A DNA stretch of 5,495 bases, from contig JAEWMM010000145.1 of NCBI GenBank assembly GCA_023457175.1, forward strand, positions 1 to 5,495, given 5' to 3'. The notes beneath the pieces are model-generated. The model worked only from the letters and a program-made list of their open reading frames with translations. It was not told where the DNA came from and ran no database searches. Below, piece by piece: positions 1 through 4,532 of this stretch. Both the position numbers and the translations under genes were made by a program. The stretch is from Bacillota bacterium. GTDB lineage: Bacteria > Bacillota > Clostridia > Oscillospirales > Ruminococcaceae. Numbering within the stretch: position 1 is the stretch's first letter; each line of letters starts with the position of its first letter.

Positions 1-604
1 ACTGCTTGGGCCCGCACATGCCCAGATCGGTGATATAGCCGGTTCCCTGGGGCAAAATTTGCTCGTCCGCGGTCTGCACATGGGTATGCGTCCCGGCAAA
101 CAACGAGATGCGCCCGTCGAGATAAAAGCCCATTGCGCGCTTTTCAGAGGTGGTCTCGGCGTGGAAATCTAGAATAATGTTCGGTGTATCCAAGGTTTTT
201 AAAATGCCGTCGATGGTGTCAAAGGGGTTGGCCAGCGGCTCCATCCCCGCCGTGCCCATAAGGTTGATCACCGCGACGCGGCAGCGCAGCATATCCAGCA
301 CATAAACGCCGGTTCCGGGCGTTTCGGGCGAAAAATTGGCCGGACGTATAAGCCCCTCGCACCGGTCGAGCAGCTCGTAGATCTCGCGCCGGCGAAAGAC
401 ATGGTTGCCGGTCGTAATGACGTTTGCGCCGGAATCAAACAAATGCTTGGCGCTCGCGGGCAAAATACCGTTGCCCTGCGCGGAATTTTCACCGTTTATA
501 ATGACAATATCCGCCGCGTAATGCTTTTTTAAGCCCGGCAGATGCTCACGGACTGCCTCGCAGCCGCCCTGCCCGACCACGTCGCCAAGCATCAGGATGT
601 TCAT
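1..604 (-). CDS. ymdB: YmdB-family metallophosphoesterase (cyclic-nucleotide phosphodiesterase), 3' end outside window
   Basis: The protein starts at the ATG at 604-602 and runs off the left edge after 201 codons; the family is usually about 260 residues, so roughly the last 60 are missing. Visible metal-ligand motifs are GDVVG with Asp8, NGENSAQG with Glu39 and Asn40, TTGNHVF with Asn67 and His68, DFHAE with His148, and GTHTHVQTAD with His173 and His175. These match the dinuclear metal centre of the TIGR00282/YmdB family. Bacillus subtilis YmdB hydrolyses 2',3'- and 3',5'-cyclic nucleotides and affects biofilm and motility decisions; that this copy does the same is inferred from family. The protein is cytoplasmic, with no signal peptide. 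A strong GGAGG lies 10 nt upstream of the start. It follows the pseudouridine synthase gene on the same strand after 175 nt, so the two could share a message, but the gap also allows a separate promoter. Family assignment is very secure. Confidence 0.95.
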   Translation of the reverse strand, partial: MNILMLGDVVGQGGCEAVREHLPGLKKHYAADIVIINGENSAQGNGILPASAKHLFDSGANVITTGNHVFRRREIYELLDRCEGLIRPANFSPETPGTGVYVLDMLRCRVAVINLMGTAGMEPLANPFDTIDGILKTLDTPNIILDFHAETTSEKRAMGFYLDGRISLFAGTHTHVQTADEQILPQGTGYITDLGMCGPKQ

Positions 605-614
605 AAAACCACAA

Positions 615-619
615 CCTCC
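615..619 (-). promoter_or_regulatory. Ribosome binding site of ymdB
   Basis: The minus strand reads GGAGG here, with 10 nt before the ATG at 604. It fixes this ATG as the start, and the protein begins directly with the first beta strand of the fold (NILMLGDVVG), as is usual for the family. Confidence 0.85.
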
Positions 620-660
620 AAAGTTATACCGATATGCGCTAAAAAGTTGAGTAGATTGAC

Positions 661-700
661 AAACCGGCCCACCCGCAAAGATAAGACGCGCCGCCGGTTT
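661..700. repeat. 8-bp perfect inverted repeat between the pseudouridine synthase and ymdB
   Basis: AAACCGGC (661-668) and GCCGGTTT (693-700) are exact reverse complements separated by 24 nt. On the minus strand the hairpin would form in the leader of ymdB, about 57 nt before its start. There is no T-run after the stem on the minus strand, so it is not a typical intrinsic terminator. It could be an mRNA processing or stability hairpin, or nothing. Confidence 0.4.
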
Positions 701-779
701 TGACGCGTGCAAAACGAGGCCCGCTGCCCACTGCCGCCAAAAGGCCGTATCGGGGCACGCGCGGGACATCCTCTTTTTT

Positions 780-1739
780 CTATTCGTCCGCCGTGCAGGG
801 CATGCCGGGTTGTATCAAATATTCCGCCGCCTGCGCCGCTTTCAGTGCGTCCTTGAGCTGTTGGGGCGAAAAATGCTTTAATAACACCGTCTCCATATCC
901 GCTGGCAACCCGGCCAAAACCCTTATCGGCGCCCCCGAAAGCGGATGGTTCAGCGCCATGACAAAGCAGTGCAGCGCGTGACGCCCGAGCATGGTGCAGT
1001 CGCCGCCATAAAGCGCGTCACCCGCCAGCGGACAGCCCAGATGCGCCATGTGCACCCGAATTTGATGGGTACGCCCCGTCTCAAGGCAAAGTGCCAGCAG
1101 CGAGAGCGCGCCGGAGTCGAGCAGCGTTTTATAATGTGTAACGGCTCTTTGCCCGCCGTCGCGCACACAGCGGCGCTGGCTGCCCTCGGCCTCGCGGCAG
1201 ATCGGCGCCTCCACCCTGCCCTGCGCCTGCGGCAGCCTGCCGGTGATCAGCGCGAGATATATTTTGGCGGGCTTATCCTCGCCAAACAGCCGGTAGGCGG
1301 CATGCGCATGTTTGGCGCACAGCACCGCCCCCGAGGTATTGCGATCCAGACGCCCCACGGGGCGAAAGTATAGCCCCTGCGTATCGGGCAGCGCTGAGAA
1401 CACATTCGCCAGCGTGTCGCAGGGATGCCCCTTCGAGGGGTGGCACGGCATGCCGGACGGCTTATTGAATATGATCAGGTCGTCGTCTGCATAGAGCGTC
1501 TCGACACGGGCCGTACTGGGCGGATAGCTGCGCTGCGCCGTGTCGGTGATTACCCGGACGATCGCCCCCGCGCGCAGCGGGTCGACGGTGCGGATAGGGC
1601 TGCCGTCCATCGTCAGGCCGCCCTCAGCGTTTTTAGCGCGTTTAATGGTCGTCCCCGAAAAGTGGTGCGCCGTACGCAAAAAGGAATCCAGCCTTTTGCC
1701 GTCCCATACGTCCGGCACCATAAATTCAAGCGTAGCCAA
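780..1739 (-). CDS. RluA/RluD-family 23S rRNA pseudouridine synthase
   Basis: The enzyme converts uridine to pseudouridine in structured RNA, probably 23S rRNA; the target site cannot be read from sequence. With the chosen start it has 319 residues, the normal family size. An S4-like RNA-binding region occupies about residues 8-64 (WDGKRLDSFLR...). The catalytic domain carries the signature GRLDRNTSG, with catalytic Asp132, and the conserved GRTHQIRVHMA around 222-232. A tail of about 40 residues follows the domain. The start is a judgement. A TTG at 1739-1737 has GGAG 7 nt upstream and gives a protein beginning (M)ATLEFMVPDVWDG. A TTG at 1757 has no visible ribosome binding site, nor does the ATG at 1721. 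The gene diverges from the CLC gene and has two candidate promoters upstream (1822-1830 and 1931-1959). Its 5' end lies beside an imperfect tandem duplication. Family certain; specific paralogue (RluA, RluD or a clostridial relative) not determinable. Confidence 0.93.
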   Translation of the reverse strand: MATLEFMVPDVWDGKRLDSFLRTAHHFSGTTIKRAKNAEGGLTMDGSPIRTVDPLRAGAIVRVITDTAQRSYPPSTARVETLYADDDLIIFNKPSGMPCHPSKGHPCDTLANVFSALPDTQGLYFRPVGRLDRNTSGAVLCAKHAHAAYRLFGEDKPAKIYLALITGRLPQAQGRVEAPICREAEGSQRRCVRDGGQRAVTHYKTLLDSGALSLLALCLETGRTHQIRVHMAHLGCPLAGDALYGGDCTMLGRHALHCFVMALNHPLSGAPIRVLAGLPADMETVLLKHFSPQQLKDALKAAQAAEYLIQPGMPCTADE

Positions 1740-1746
1740 TGGCCGT

Positions 1747-1750
1747 CTCC
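1747..1750 (-). promoter_or_regulatory. Ribosome binding site supporting a TTG start of the pseudouridine synthase
   Basis: The minus strand reads GGAGA followed by 6 nt and then TTG (1739-1737). It is the only Shine-Dalgarno-like sequence correctly spaced from any candidate start of this gene. Neither the ATG at 1721 nor the TTG at 1757 has one. Confidence 0.55.
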
Positions 1751-1776
1751 GTTTCAACAGAAAAATAAATTCAAGC

Positions 1777-1797
1777 GCGGCGGACTGCGGACGCCGC
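1777..1797. other. GC-rich hairpin in the leader of the pseudouridine synthase gene
   Basis: GCGGCG (1777-1782) and CGCCGC (1792-1797) pair perfectly around a 9-nt loop. On the plus strand the stem is followed by CTTTTAA, which resembles a weak intrinsic terminator that would stop plus-direction transcription. No plus-strand gene precedes it. On the minus strand it lies in the 5' untranslated region between promoter and start. Confidence 0.35.
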
Positions 1798-1821
1798 CTT
1801 TTAAGCAGCAGTTGTTTGAAT

Positions 1822-1830
1822 ATTATACCA
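1822..1830 (-). promoter_or_regulatory. Extended -10 promoter element for the pseudouridine synthase (proximal)
   Basis: The minus strand reads TGGTATAAT, a perfect extended -10. Transcription would start near 1815, giving a leader of about 76 nt before the TTG start. No good -35 is present at 17 nt spacing; the position is occupied by the other arm of the inverted repeat. Extended -10 promoters can work without a -35. Confidence 0.5.
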
Positions 1831-1853
1831 TGAGCGCAAGCGAATGGTATAAT
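1822..1853. repeat. Inverted repeat pairing two face-to-face extended -10 elements
   Basis: ATTATACCAT (1822-1831) and ATGGTATAAT (1844-1853) are perfect 10-bp reverse complements around a 12-nt loop. Each arm contains an extended -10 hexamer pointing outward: the left arm serves the minus strand and the right arm the plus strand. It could be an operator for a dimeric regulator, a back-to-back promoter pair or part of a small palindromic repeat. Confidence 0.6.
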
Positions 1854-1908
1854 TTGCGCATCAAAAGGCGGTTGCCGCGCTAAGCGGCGAGCCGTTGCGC
1901 ATCTTCCC

Positions 1909-1938
1909 GGTATAATAGCCGTTTGCGGCTATTATACC
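1909..1938. repeat. Perfect 13-bp palindrome with 4-nt loop
   Basis: GGTATAATAGCCG (1909-1921) and CGGCTATTATACC (1926-1938) are exact reverse complements around the loop TTTG. Both arms contain TATAAT. No T-tract follows on either strand, so it is not an ordinary terminator. A repressor operator overlapping the -10 boxes, a cruciform or a palindromic repeat unit are all possible. Confidence 0.7.
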
Positions 1939-1959
1939 ACAAACGGTATGCTTTAACAA
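1931..1959 (-). promoter_or_regulatory. Candidate distal promoter of the pseudouridine synthase
   Basis: On the minus strand TTGTTA (1959-1954) is followed by a 17-nt spacer ending in TGG and then TATAAT (1936-1931). The -35 matches TTGACA at four of six positions, the spacing is optimal and the -10 is perfect with a TG extension. It is the best complete minus-strand promoter in the region. It would start near 1924, inside the palindrome loop, giving a leader of about 185 nt. Confidence 0.5.
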
Positions 1960-1995
1960 CACAACCGGTCATTATTACGGCACATGATATATCGC

Positions 1996-2025
1996 TTTTC
2001 AAGATAGCCAAAATTATGCTATAAT
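1996..2025 (+). promoter_or_regulatory. Candidate plus-strand promoter upstream of a structured non-coding stretch
   Basis: TTTTCA (1996-2001), an 18-nt spacer and TATAAT (2020-2025) with a TGC extension form a good extended -10 promoter. Transcription would begin near 2032, more than 300 nt before the CLC start, and would first run through the series of hairpins at 2058-2175. Confidence 0.45.
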
Positions 2026-2057
2026 AACTATAAATCGGTCGGAATGTCTGTGTATAT

Positions 2058-2175
2058 ATGCCTGTAATGGCATGCTGCGCCGCACGCGCAGCGCGCACCA
2101 AAGCATCATTTTATACTGTAGGCGCCGGGTACCGGCGGCGCATAAATGCTTTGAGGCTGCGTTTTTTAAGCAGCC
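2058..2175 (+). ncRNA. Possible small RNA or long structured leader (hairpin train)
   Basis: Consecutive inverted repeats follow the promoter at 1996-2025. ATGCC/GGCAT pairs at 2058-2062/2069-2073, and TGCGC/GCGCA at 2076-2080/2086-2090. CAAAGCAT/ATGCTTTG (2099-2106/2146-2153) encloses CGCCGG/CCGGCG (2123-2128/2132-2137). GGCTGC/GCAGCC pairs at 2155-2160/2170-2175. It matches no riboswitch or small RNA family that I recognise. The last stem has its T-run in the loop rather than after it, so a terminator is not evident. It may therefore be part of a long clc leader instead of a separate RNA. Strand is inferred from the promoter only; the hairpins would also form in the opposite direction, where a minus-strand -10 lies at 2250-2242. 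Confidence 0.3.
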
Positions 2176-2265
2176 GTAAGACGGCAATTTAAGCGCGCCC
2201 GCCCAAGGCGATATGCGGATATCATAATCGCTTTGTGGTTTATTATACCATAAATCTGAAATTTG

Positions 2266-2274
2266 TGATATAAT
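2266..2274 (+). promoter_or_regulatory. Extended -10 promoter of the CLC transporter gene
   Basis: TGATATAAT is a perfect extended -10. Transcription would begin near 2281, leaving a leader of about 80 nt to the ATG at 2360. No convincing -35 is seen. The leader has a small hairpin, GGGTG/CACCC (2316-2320/2325-2329). I see no fluoride (crcB-type) riboswitch in it. Confidence 0.55.
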
Positions 2275-2344
2275 GAAGCAAATGCGCGCAGACATCCGGC
2301 CAAGGCCGAAAATCAGGGTGCCATCACCCACGCAACCGTTAAAA

Positions 2345-2350
2345 AAGGAG
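2345..2350 (+). promoter_or_regulatory. Ribosome binding site of the CLC gene
   Basis: AAGGAG with 9 nt to the ATG at 2360. It selects this start over the in-frame ATG at 2273, which overlaps the -10 hexamer and so would not be in the transcript from that promoter. Confidence 0.85.
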
Positions 2351-2359
2351 CGCTGCCGC

Positions 2360-3619
2360 ATGGAACATTTCATACCTCAAAAGCCTTTGCCCCGTACAGG
2401 ATATTATCTGTACATGTTTTGCCGTTTCACCGTTGTTTCTGTTATTGTCGGACTGGTTGTCGGCGTGGTGACGACGGTATTCGGTCATCTGCTGCTGGCC
2501 GTCACCGACTTTAGAACGGCAAGGCCGCAAACGCTTTGGCTTTTGCCCTTTGCTGGGCTTTTTATTGTATTTTTCTATCATATTACCGACACAAAAAGCC
2601 CTCGCGGCACCAATCTGGTCATTGAAGCGGTGCGCTCCGAGGATCGCATCCCTGCAAAAATGGCGCCGCTGATATTTGTCTCGACCGTTGCGACCCATCT
2701 TTTCGGCGGCTCCTCAGGGCGCGAGGGCGCCGCATTGCAGCTCGGCGGCAGCCTTGGCCAATTGATCGGCGACATCTTCAAAACGCGCGAAAGTAAAAAG
2801 CATATTCTGGTTATGTGCGGTATGAGCGCCGCCTTTTCTGCGCTGTTCGGCACGCCGGTGGCCGCCACCGTCTTTGCGCTTGAGCTGGCCAATATCGGCA
2901 TTATGTGCTATTCGGCGCTGGTGCCCTGCACCGTCGCTTCGATTATCGCATTTTCTATCGCGCAGTACAGCGGACTGCCGGCCGAGCGCTTTCACATCAA
3001 TGAAATTCCCTTTACCCCCGCCGTCACCACTGGCGTTATTATTCTGGGAATTCTTTGCGCGGGCTTGAGCATTCTGTTTTGTTTGACGCTAAAACGCACG
3101 GCCTGTCTGGCGCGGCGGCTTATTCCCAATTCGTATCTGCGCATCTTCACAGGCGGCTCTTTGGTCATCGCAATGACCTACATATTCAATACGCGCGATT
3201 ATCTGGGCGCCGGCATGGATATTATTGAGGAAGCGCTGGAGGGGGCCGTCGCACCCGAAGCCTTTGTTTTAAAGCTGCTTTTTACCGCCGCGACGCTGAG
3301 CTTCGGCTTTAAGGGCGGCGAGATTATTCCCACGCTCTTTGTGGGCGCGACCTTTGGCTGCACGGTATCCGGTCTGCTGGGCATGGAGCCGCATGCGGCC
3401 GCCGCCATCGGCATGATTGCCATGTTCTGCGGGGTGACCAACAGTCCGCTCACGGCGCTGCTGCTGGCCTGCGAGGTATTCGGCTTCGTTTCTCCCGCGA
3501 TGTTCTTGCTGGCCGTATCGGTCAGCTATATGCTGTCGGGCTACTACAGCCTTTACAGCTCGCAGAAAATTGTCCACTCGAAAACACACCCGGTGGTTGT
3601 CAACCGTACGGCGCATTAA
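2360..3619 (+). CDS. CLC-family anion channel/transporter, atypical (CLC-F-like selectivity residues)
   Basis: This is an integral membrane protein of 419 residues, the size of a bacterial CLC core without CBS domains. It is hydrophobic throughout, with the first helix near residues 22-47. The gating-glutamate motif is intact: GGSSGREGAALQLGG with Glu122. Other signature sites differ from the chloride/proton exchanger of E. coli. The GSGIP motif is replaced by RGTNL (82-86). The GxFxP motif is GGEIIP, placing Glu321 near the anion path. The internal proton glutamate position appears to be Leu176, with Glu175 next to it in FALEL. SLYS (397-400) near the C-terminus may supply the pore tyrosine. 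From family knowledge, a Glu in the GxFxP position and loss of GSGIP are traits of the fluoride/proton CLC-F branch, so fluoride or chloride export are both possible. Its own promoter and AAGGAG precede it; a 159-nt gap separates it from plsC. CLC family certain; ion specificity uncertain. Confidence 0.93.
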   Translation: MEHFIPQKPLPRTGYYLYMFCRFTVVSVIVGLVVGVVTTVFGHLLLAVTDFRTARPQTLWLLPFAGLFIVFFYHITDTKSPRGTNLVIEAVRSEDRIPAKMAPLIFVSTVATHLFGGSSGREGAALQLGGSLGQLIGDIFKTRESKKHILVMCGMSAAFSALFGTPVAATVFALELANIGIMCYSALVPCTVASIIAFSIAQYSGLPAERFHINEIPFTPAVTTGVIILGILCAGLSILFCLTLKRTACLARRLIPNSYLRIFTGGSLVIAMTYIFNTRDYLGAGMDIIEEALEGAVAPEAFVLKLLFTAATLSFGFKGGEIIPTLFVGATFGCTVSGLLGMEPHAAAAIGMIAMFCGVTNSPLTALLLACEVFGFVSPAMFLLAVSVSYMLSGYYSLYSSQKIVHSKTHPVVVNRTAH

Positions 3620-3778
3620 TATAGCTTGATAAAAATAGTTTTATTGAAAATCACCCGGTTGCGCCGTGCCGGTTTTCACTTCCGTAAGCCAAAACCCATA
3701 ACTTTGTTTTTTAAAAACCTGCTTCGCATTTTTTTAGATGGATTACCGTAAGCCTATTGTGAAAGGGATGTCTGACCG
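3620..3778 (+). other. Intergenic region between clc and plsC, no clear terminator or promoter
   Basis: An AT-rich perfect hairpin, ATAAAA/TTTTAT (3629-3634/3639-3644), lies just after the clc stop. CCGG/CCGG (3655-3658/3669-3672) followed by TTTT could act as a weak terminator. GGTTTT/AAAACC (3671-3676/3691-3696) is an alternative pairing with it. The word CCGTAAGCC is repeated at 3682-3690 and 3746-3754. T-runs occur at 3705-3712 and 3729-3735 without a strong GC stem before them. I found no convincing sigma-70 type promoter for plsC, so read-through from clc remains possible. Confidence 0.35.
3762..3767 (+). promoter_or_regulatory. Ribosome binding site of plsC
   Basis: AAAGGG lies 11 nt before the ATG at 3779. 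The spacing is slightly long. An ATG at 3768 overlaps the site in another frame and leads to no credible protein. Confidence 0.6.
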
Positions 3779-4528
3779 ATGCATACCGTTGTCTGGTTCG
3801 CGTATTTTTGGCTCTTTCTGATTGCGGTTTACCCGCTGCTGCTGCGGGCGCAGCGCCTGCGGCGAAAAGGCGAGGCAAAACGCCACGACGCCCTGACCTT
3901 TTCGGTCATACATAACTGGGCCCGCCGGCTGCTCAAGGCCGCCGGCGCAAGGGTAACGGTTCTGGGGCTTGAGCACCTGCCCCCCGACCATGTGCCCGCC
4001 GTTTATGTCGGCAATCATCAGGGCTATTTCGACATTCCGCTGGTGCTGGGCTATCTGGGCGGTGCGAAGGGACTGGTCGCAAAAAAAGAGATCCGAAAGC
4101 TGCCGCTGGTACGCACATGGATGCTGGAATTAGGCTGCGTCTTTATCGACCGGGACAACCCCCGCGCATCGATGAATGCTTTGAATCAGGCGGCTGAGCA
4201 CATTGGCGCCGGTTACCCGATGATCGTTTTCCCGGAGGGTACCCGCAGCAAAACCGGCGAAATGGCGGAGTTCAAAGCGGGCGCCTTTAAAATAGCCCAG
4301 AAAAATAACGCCCCCGTCGTGCCGTTCTTTATCGAGGGCACAGGGCATCTCTTGGAGCGCAACGGCTTTCGCATCAAGCCTGCGGCCGTGACCATCACCG
4401 TTCTGCCGATGATCGATACCGCCGGCTATACCCGCGAGGACTGGAAGGCCTTGCCCGCCCTTACAGAAAGCCATGTGCGTCAGGCGCTAAACCGGCACAA
4501 AGCACAGTCCGTCTTACAGGAGGGGTAA
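3779..4528 (+). CDS. plsC: 1-acyl-sn-glycerol-3-phosphate acyltransferase (PlsC family)
   Basis: The enzyme transfers a fatty acyl group to the sn-2 position of lysophosphatidic acid to make phosphatidic acid, the precursor of membrane phospholipids. The 249-residue length is typical. A hydrophobic N-terminal segment (about residues 3-22) would anchor it at the inner face of the membrane. All four acyltransferase blocks are present: NHQGYFD (79-85) with catalytic His80 and Asp85; GCVFIDRDNPR (119-129); FPEGTRSK (151-158) with the phosphate-binding Glu-Gly-Thr-Arg; and VPFFIEGT (181-188). Its stop is followed after only 4 nt by a lipoprotein gene whose ribosome binding site lies inside the end of plsC, so the two are almost certainly cotranscribed and may be translationally coupled. 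The CLC gene lies 159 nt upstream on the same strand. Acyl-chain and acyl-donor preference cannot be read from the sequence; activity on another lysolipid is possible. Confidence 0.95.
   Translation: MHTVVWFAYFWLFLIAVYPLLLRAQRLRRKGEAKRHDALTFSVIHNWARRLLKAAGARVTVLGLEHLPPDHVPAVYVGNHQGYFDIPLVLGYLGGAKGLVAKKEIRKLPLVRTWMLELGCVFIDRDNPRASMNALNQAAEHIGAGYPMIVFPEGTRSKTGEMAEFKAGAFKIAQKNNAPVVPFFIEGTGHLLERNGFRIKPAAVTITVLPMIDTAGYTREDWKALPALTESHVRQALNRHKAQSVLQEG
4518..4523 (+). promoter_or_regulatory. Ribosome binding site of the lipoprotein gene, inside the end of plsC
   Basis: AGGAGG overlaps the last codons of plsC, with 9 nt to the ATG at 4533. This is near-ideal in sequence and spacing and fits coupled translation of the two genes. 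Confidence 0.9.
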
Positions 4529-4532
4529 AAAT

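Larger units (their letters stand above)
1719..1808 (-). repeat. Imperfect in-frame tandem duplication at the 5' end of the pseudouridine synthase gene
   Basis: Read in the gene's frame, 1808-1761 encodes LLKRRRPQSAALEFIF and 1760-1719 encodes LLKRRRPLATLEFM. The 13-base word ATAAATTCAAGCG (plus strand) is exact in both copies at 1720-1732 and 1765-1777, 45 nt apart. The KRRRP part uses largely different codons in the two copies (AAA AGG CGG CGT CCG against AAA CGG AGA CGG CCA), offset by 48 nt. The upstream copy lies in the probable 5' untranslated region; its counterpart to the TTG start is CAG, so it is not a second start. The reading frame is open upstream to a TAG at 1931-1929, but no good start codon is seen. 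Confidence 0.6.
1740..2359. other. Gene-free divergent regulatory region between the pseudouridine synthase and CLC genes
   Basis: No credible coding sequence was found in these 620 nt on either strand; the short open frames have no family resemblance or ribosome binding site. The region contains six TGnTATAAT extended -10 elements: minus strand at 1830-1822, 1939-1931 and 2250-2242; plus strand at 1845-1853, 2017-2025 and 2266-2274. It also contains two AT-rich palindromes, several GC-rich hairpins and repeated words: TATTATACCA at 1821, 1930 and 2241; TTTTAAGCAGC at 1799 and 2164; TTGCGCATC at 1854 and 1895. This density is much more than two divergent genes need. Confidence 0.7.

Noticed and set aside
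656..685. TTGACA at 656-661 as a plus-strand promoter
   Set aside because: The matching -10 is poor (GATAAG at 18 nt) and no plus-strand gene follows; the downstream DNA is the minus-strand synthase.
720..780. Hairpin CCCGC/GCGGG (720-724/761-765) followed by TTTTTT at 774-779 as a terminator
   Set aside because: The T-run would act only on plus-strand transcription, where there is no gene, and 8 nt separate stem and T-run. On the minus strand it is an A-run just after the synthase stop.
945..1373. Plus-strand open frame of 142 codons
   Set aside because: It is a shadow opposite the pseudouridine synthase, which has clear catalytic motifs on the minus strand.
1864..1902. Minus-strand mini-ORF (13 codons) that could be a leader peptide
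   Set aside because: The GGGAAG before it directly abuts the ATG, which is too close for ribosome binding, and it has no codon bias suggesting attenuation.
2121..2141. Possible T-box antiterminator motif in the GGGTACC-containing stem
   Set aside because: The conserved GGUGG-type core is absent and no tRNA-related gene lies downstream.
2273..2359. N-terminal extension of the CLC protein from the ATG at 2273
   Set aside because: The ATG overlaps the -10 hexamer TATAAT, there is no ribosome binding site, and the 29 extra residues are charged and unlike the family. AAGGAG and the ATG at 2360 fit better.
2014..2373. Minus-strand open frame of 119 codons across the intergenic region
   Set aside because: It crosses promoters and hairpins, overlaps the CLC start, lacks a ribosome binding site and has no recognisable sequence features.
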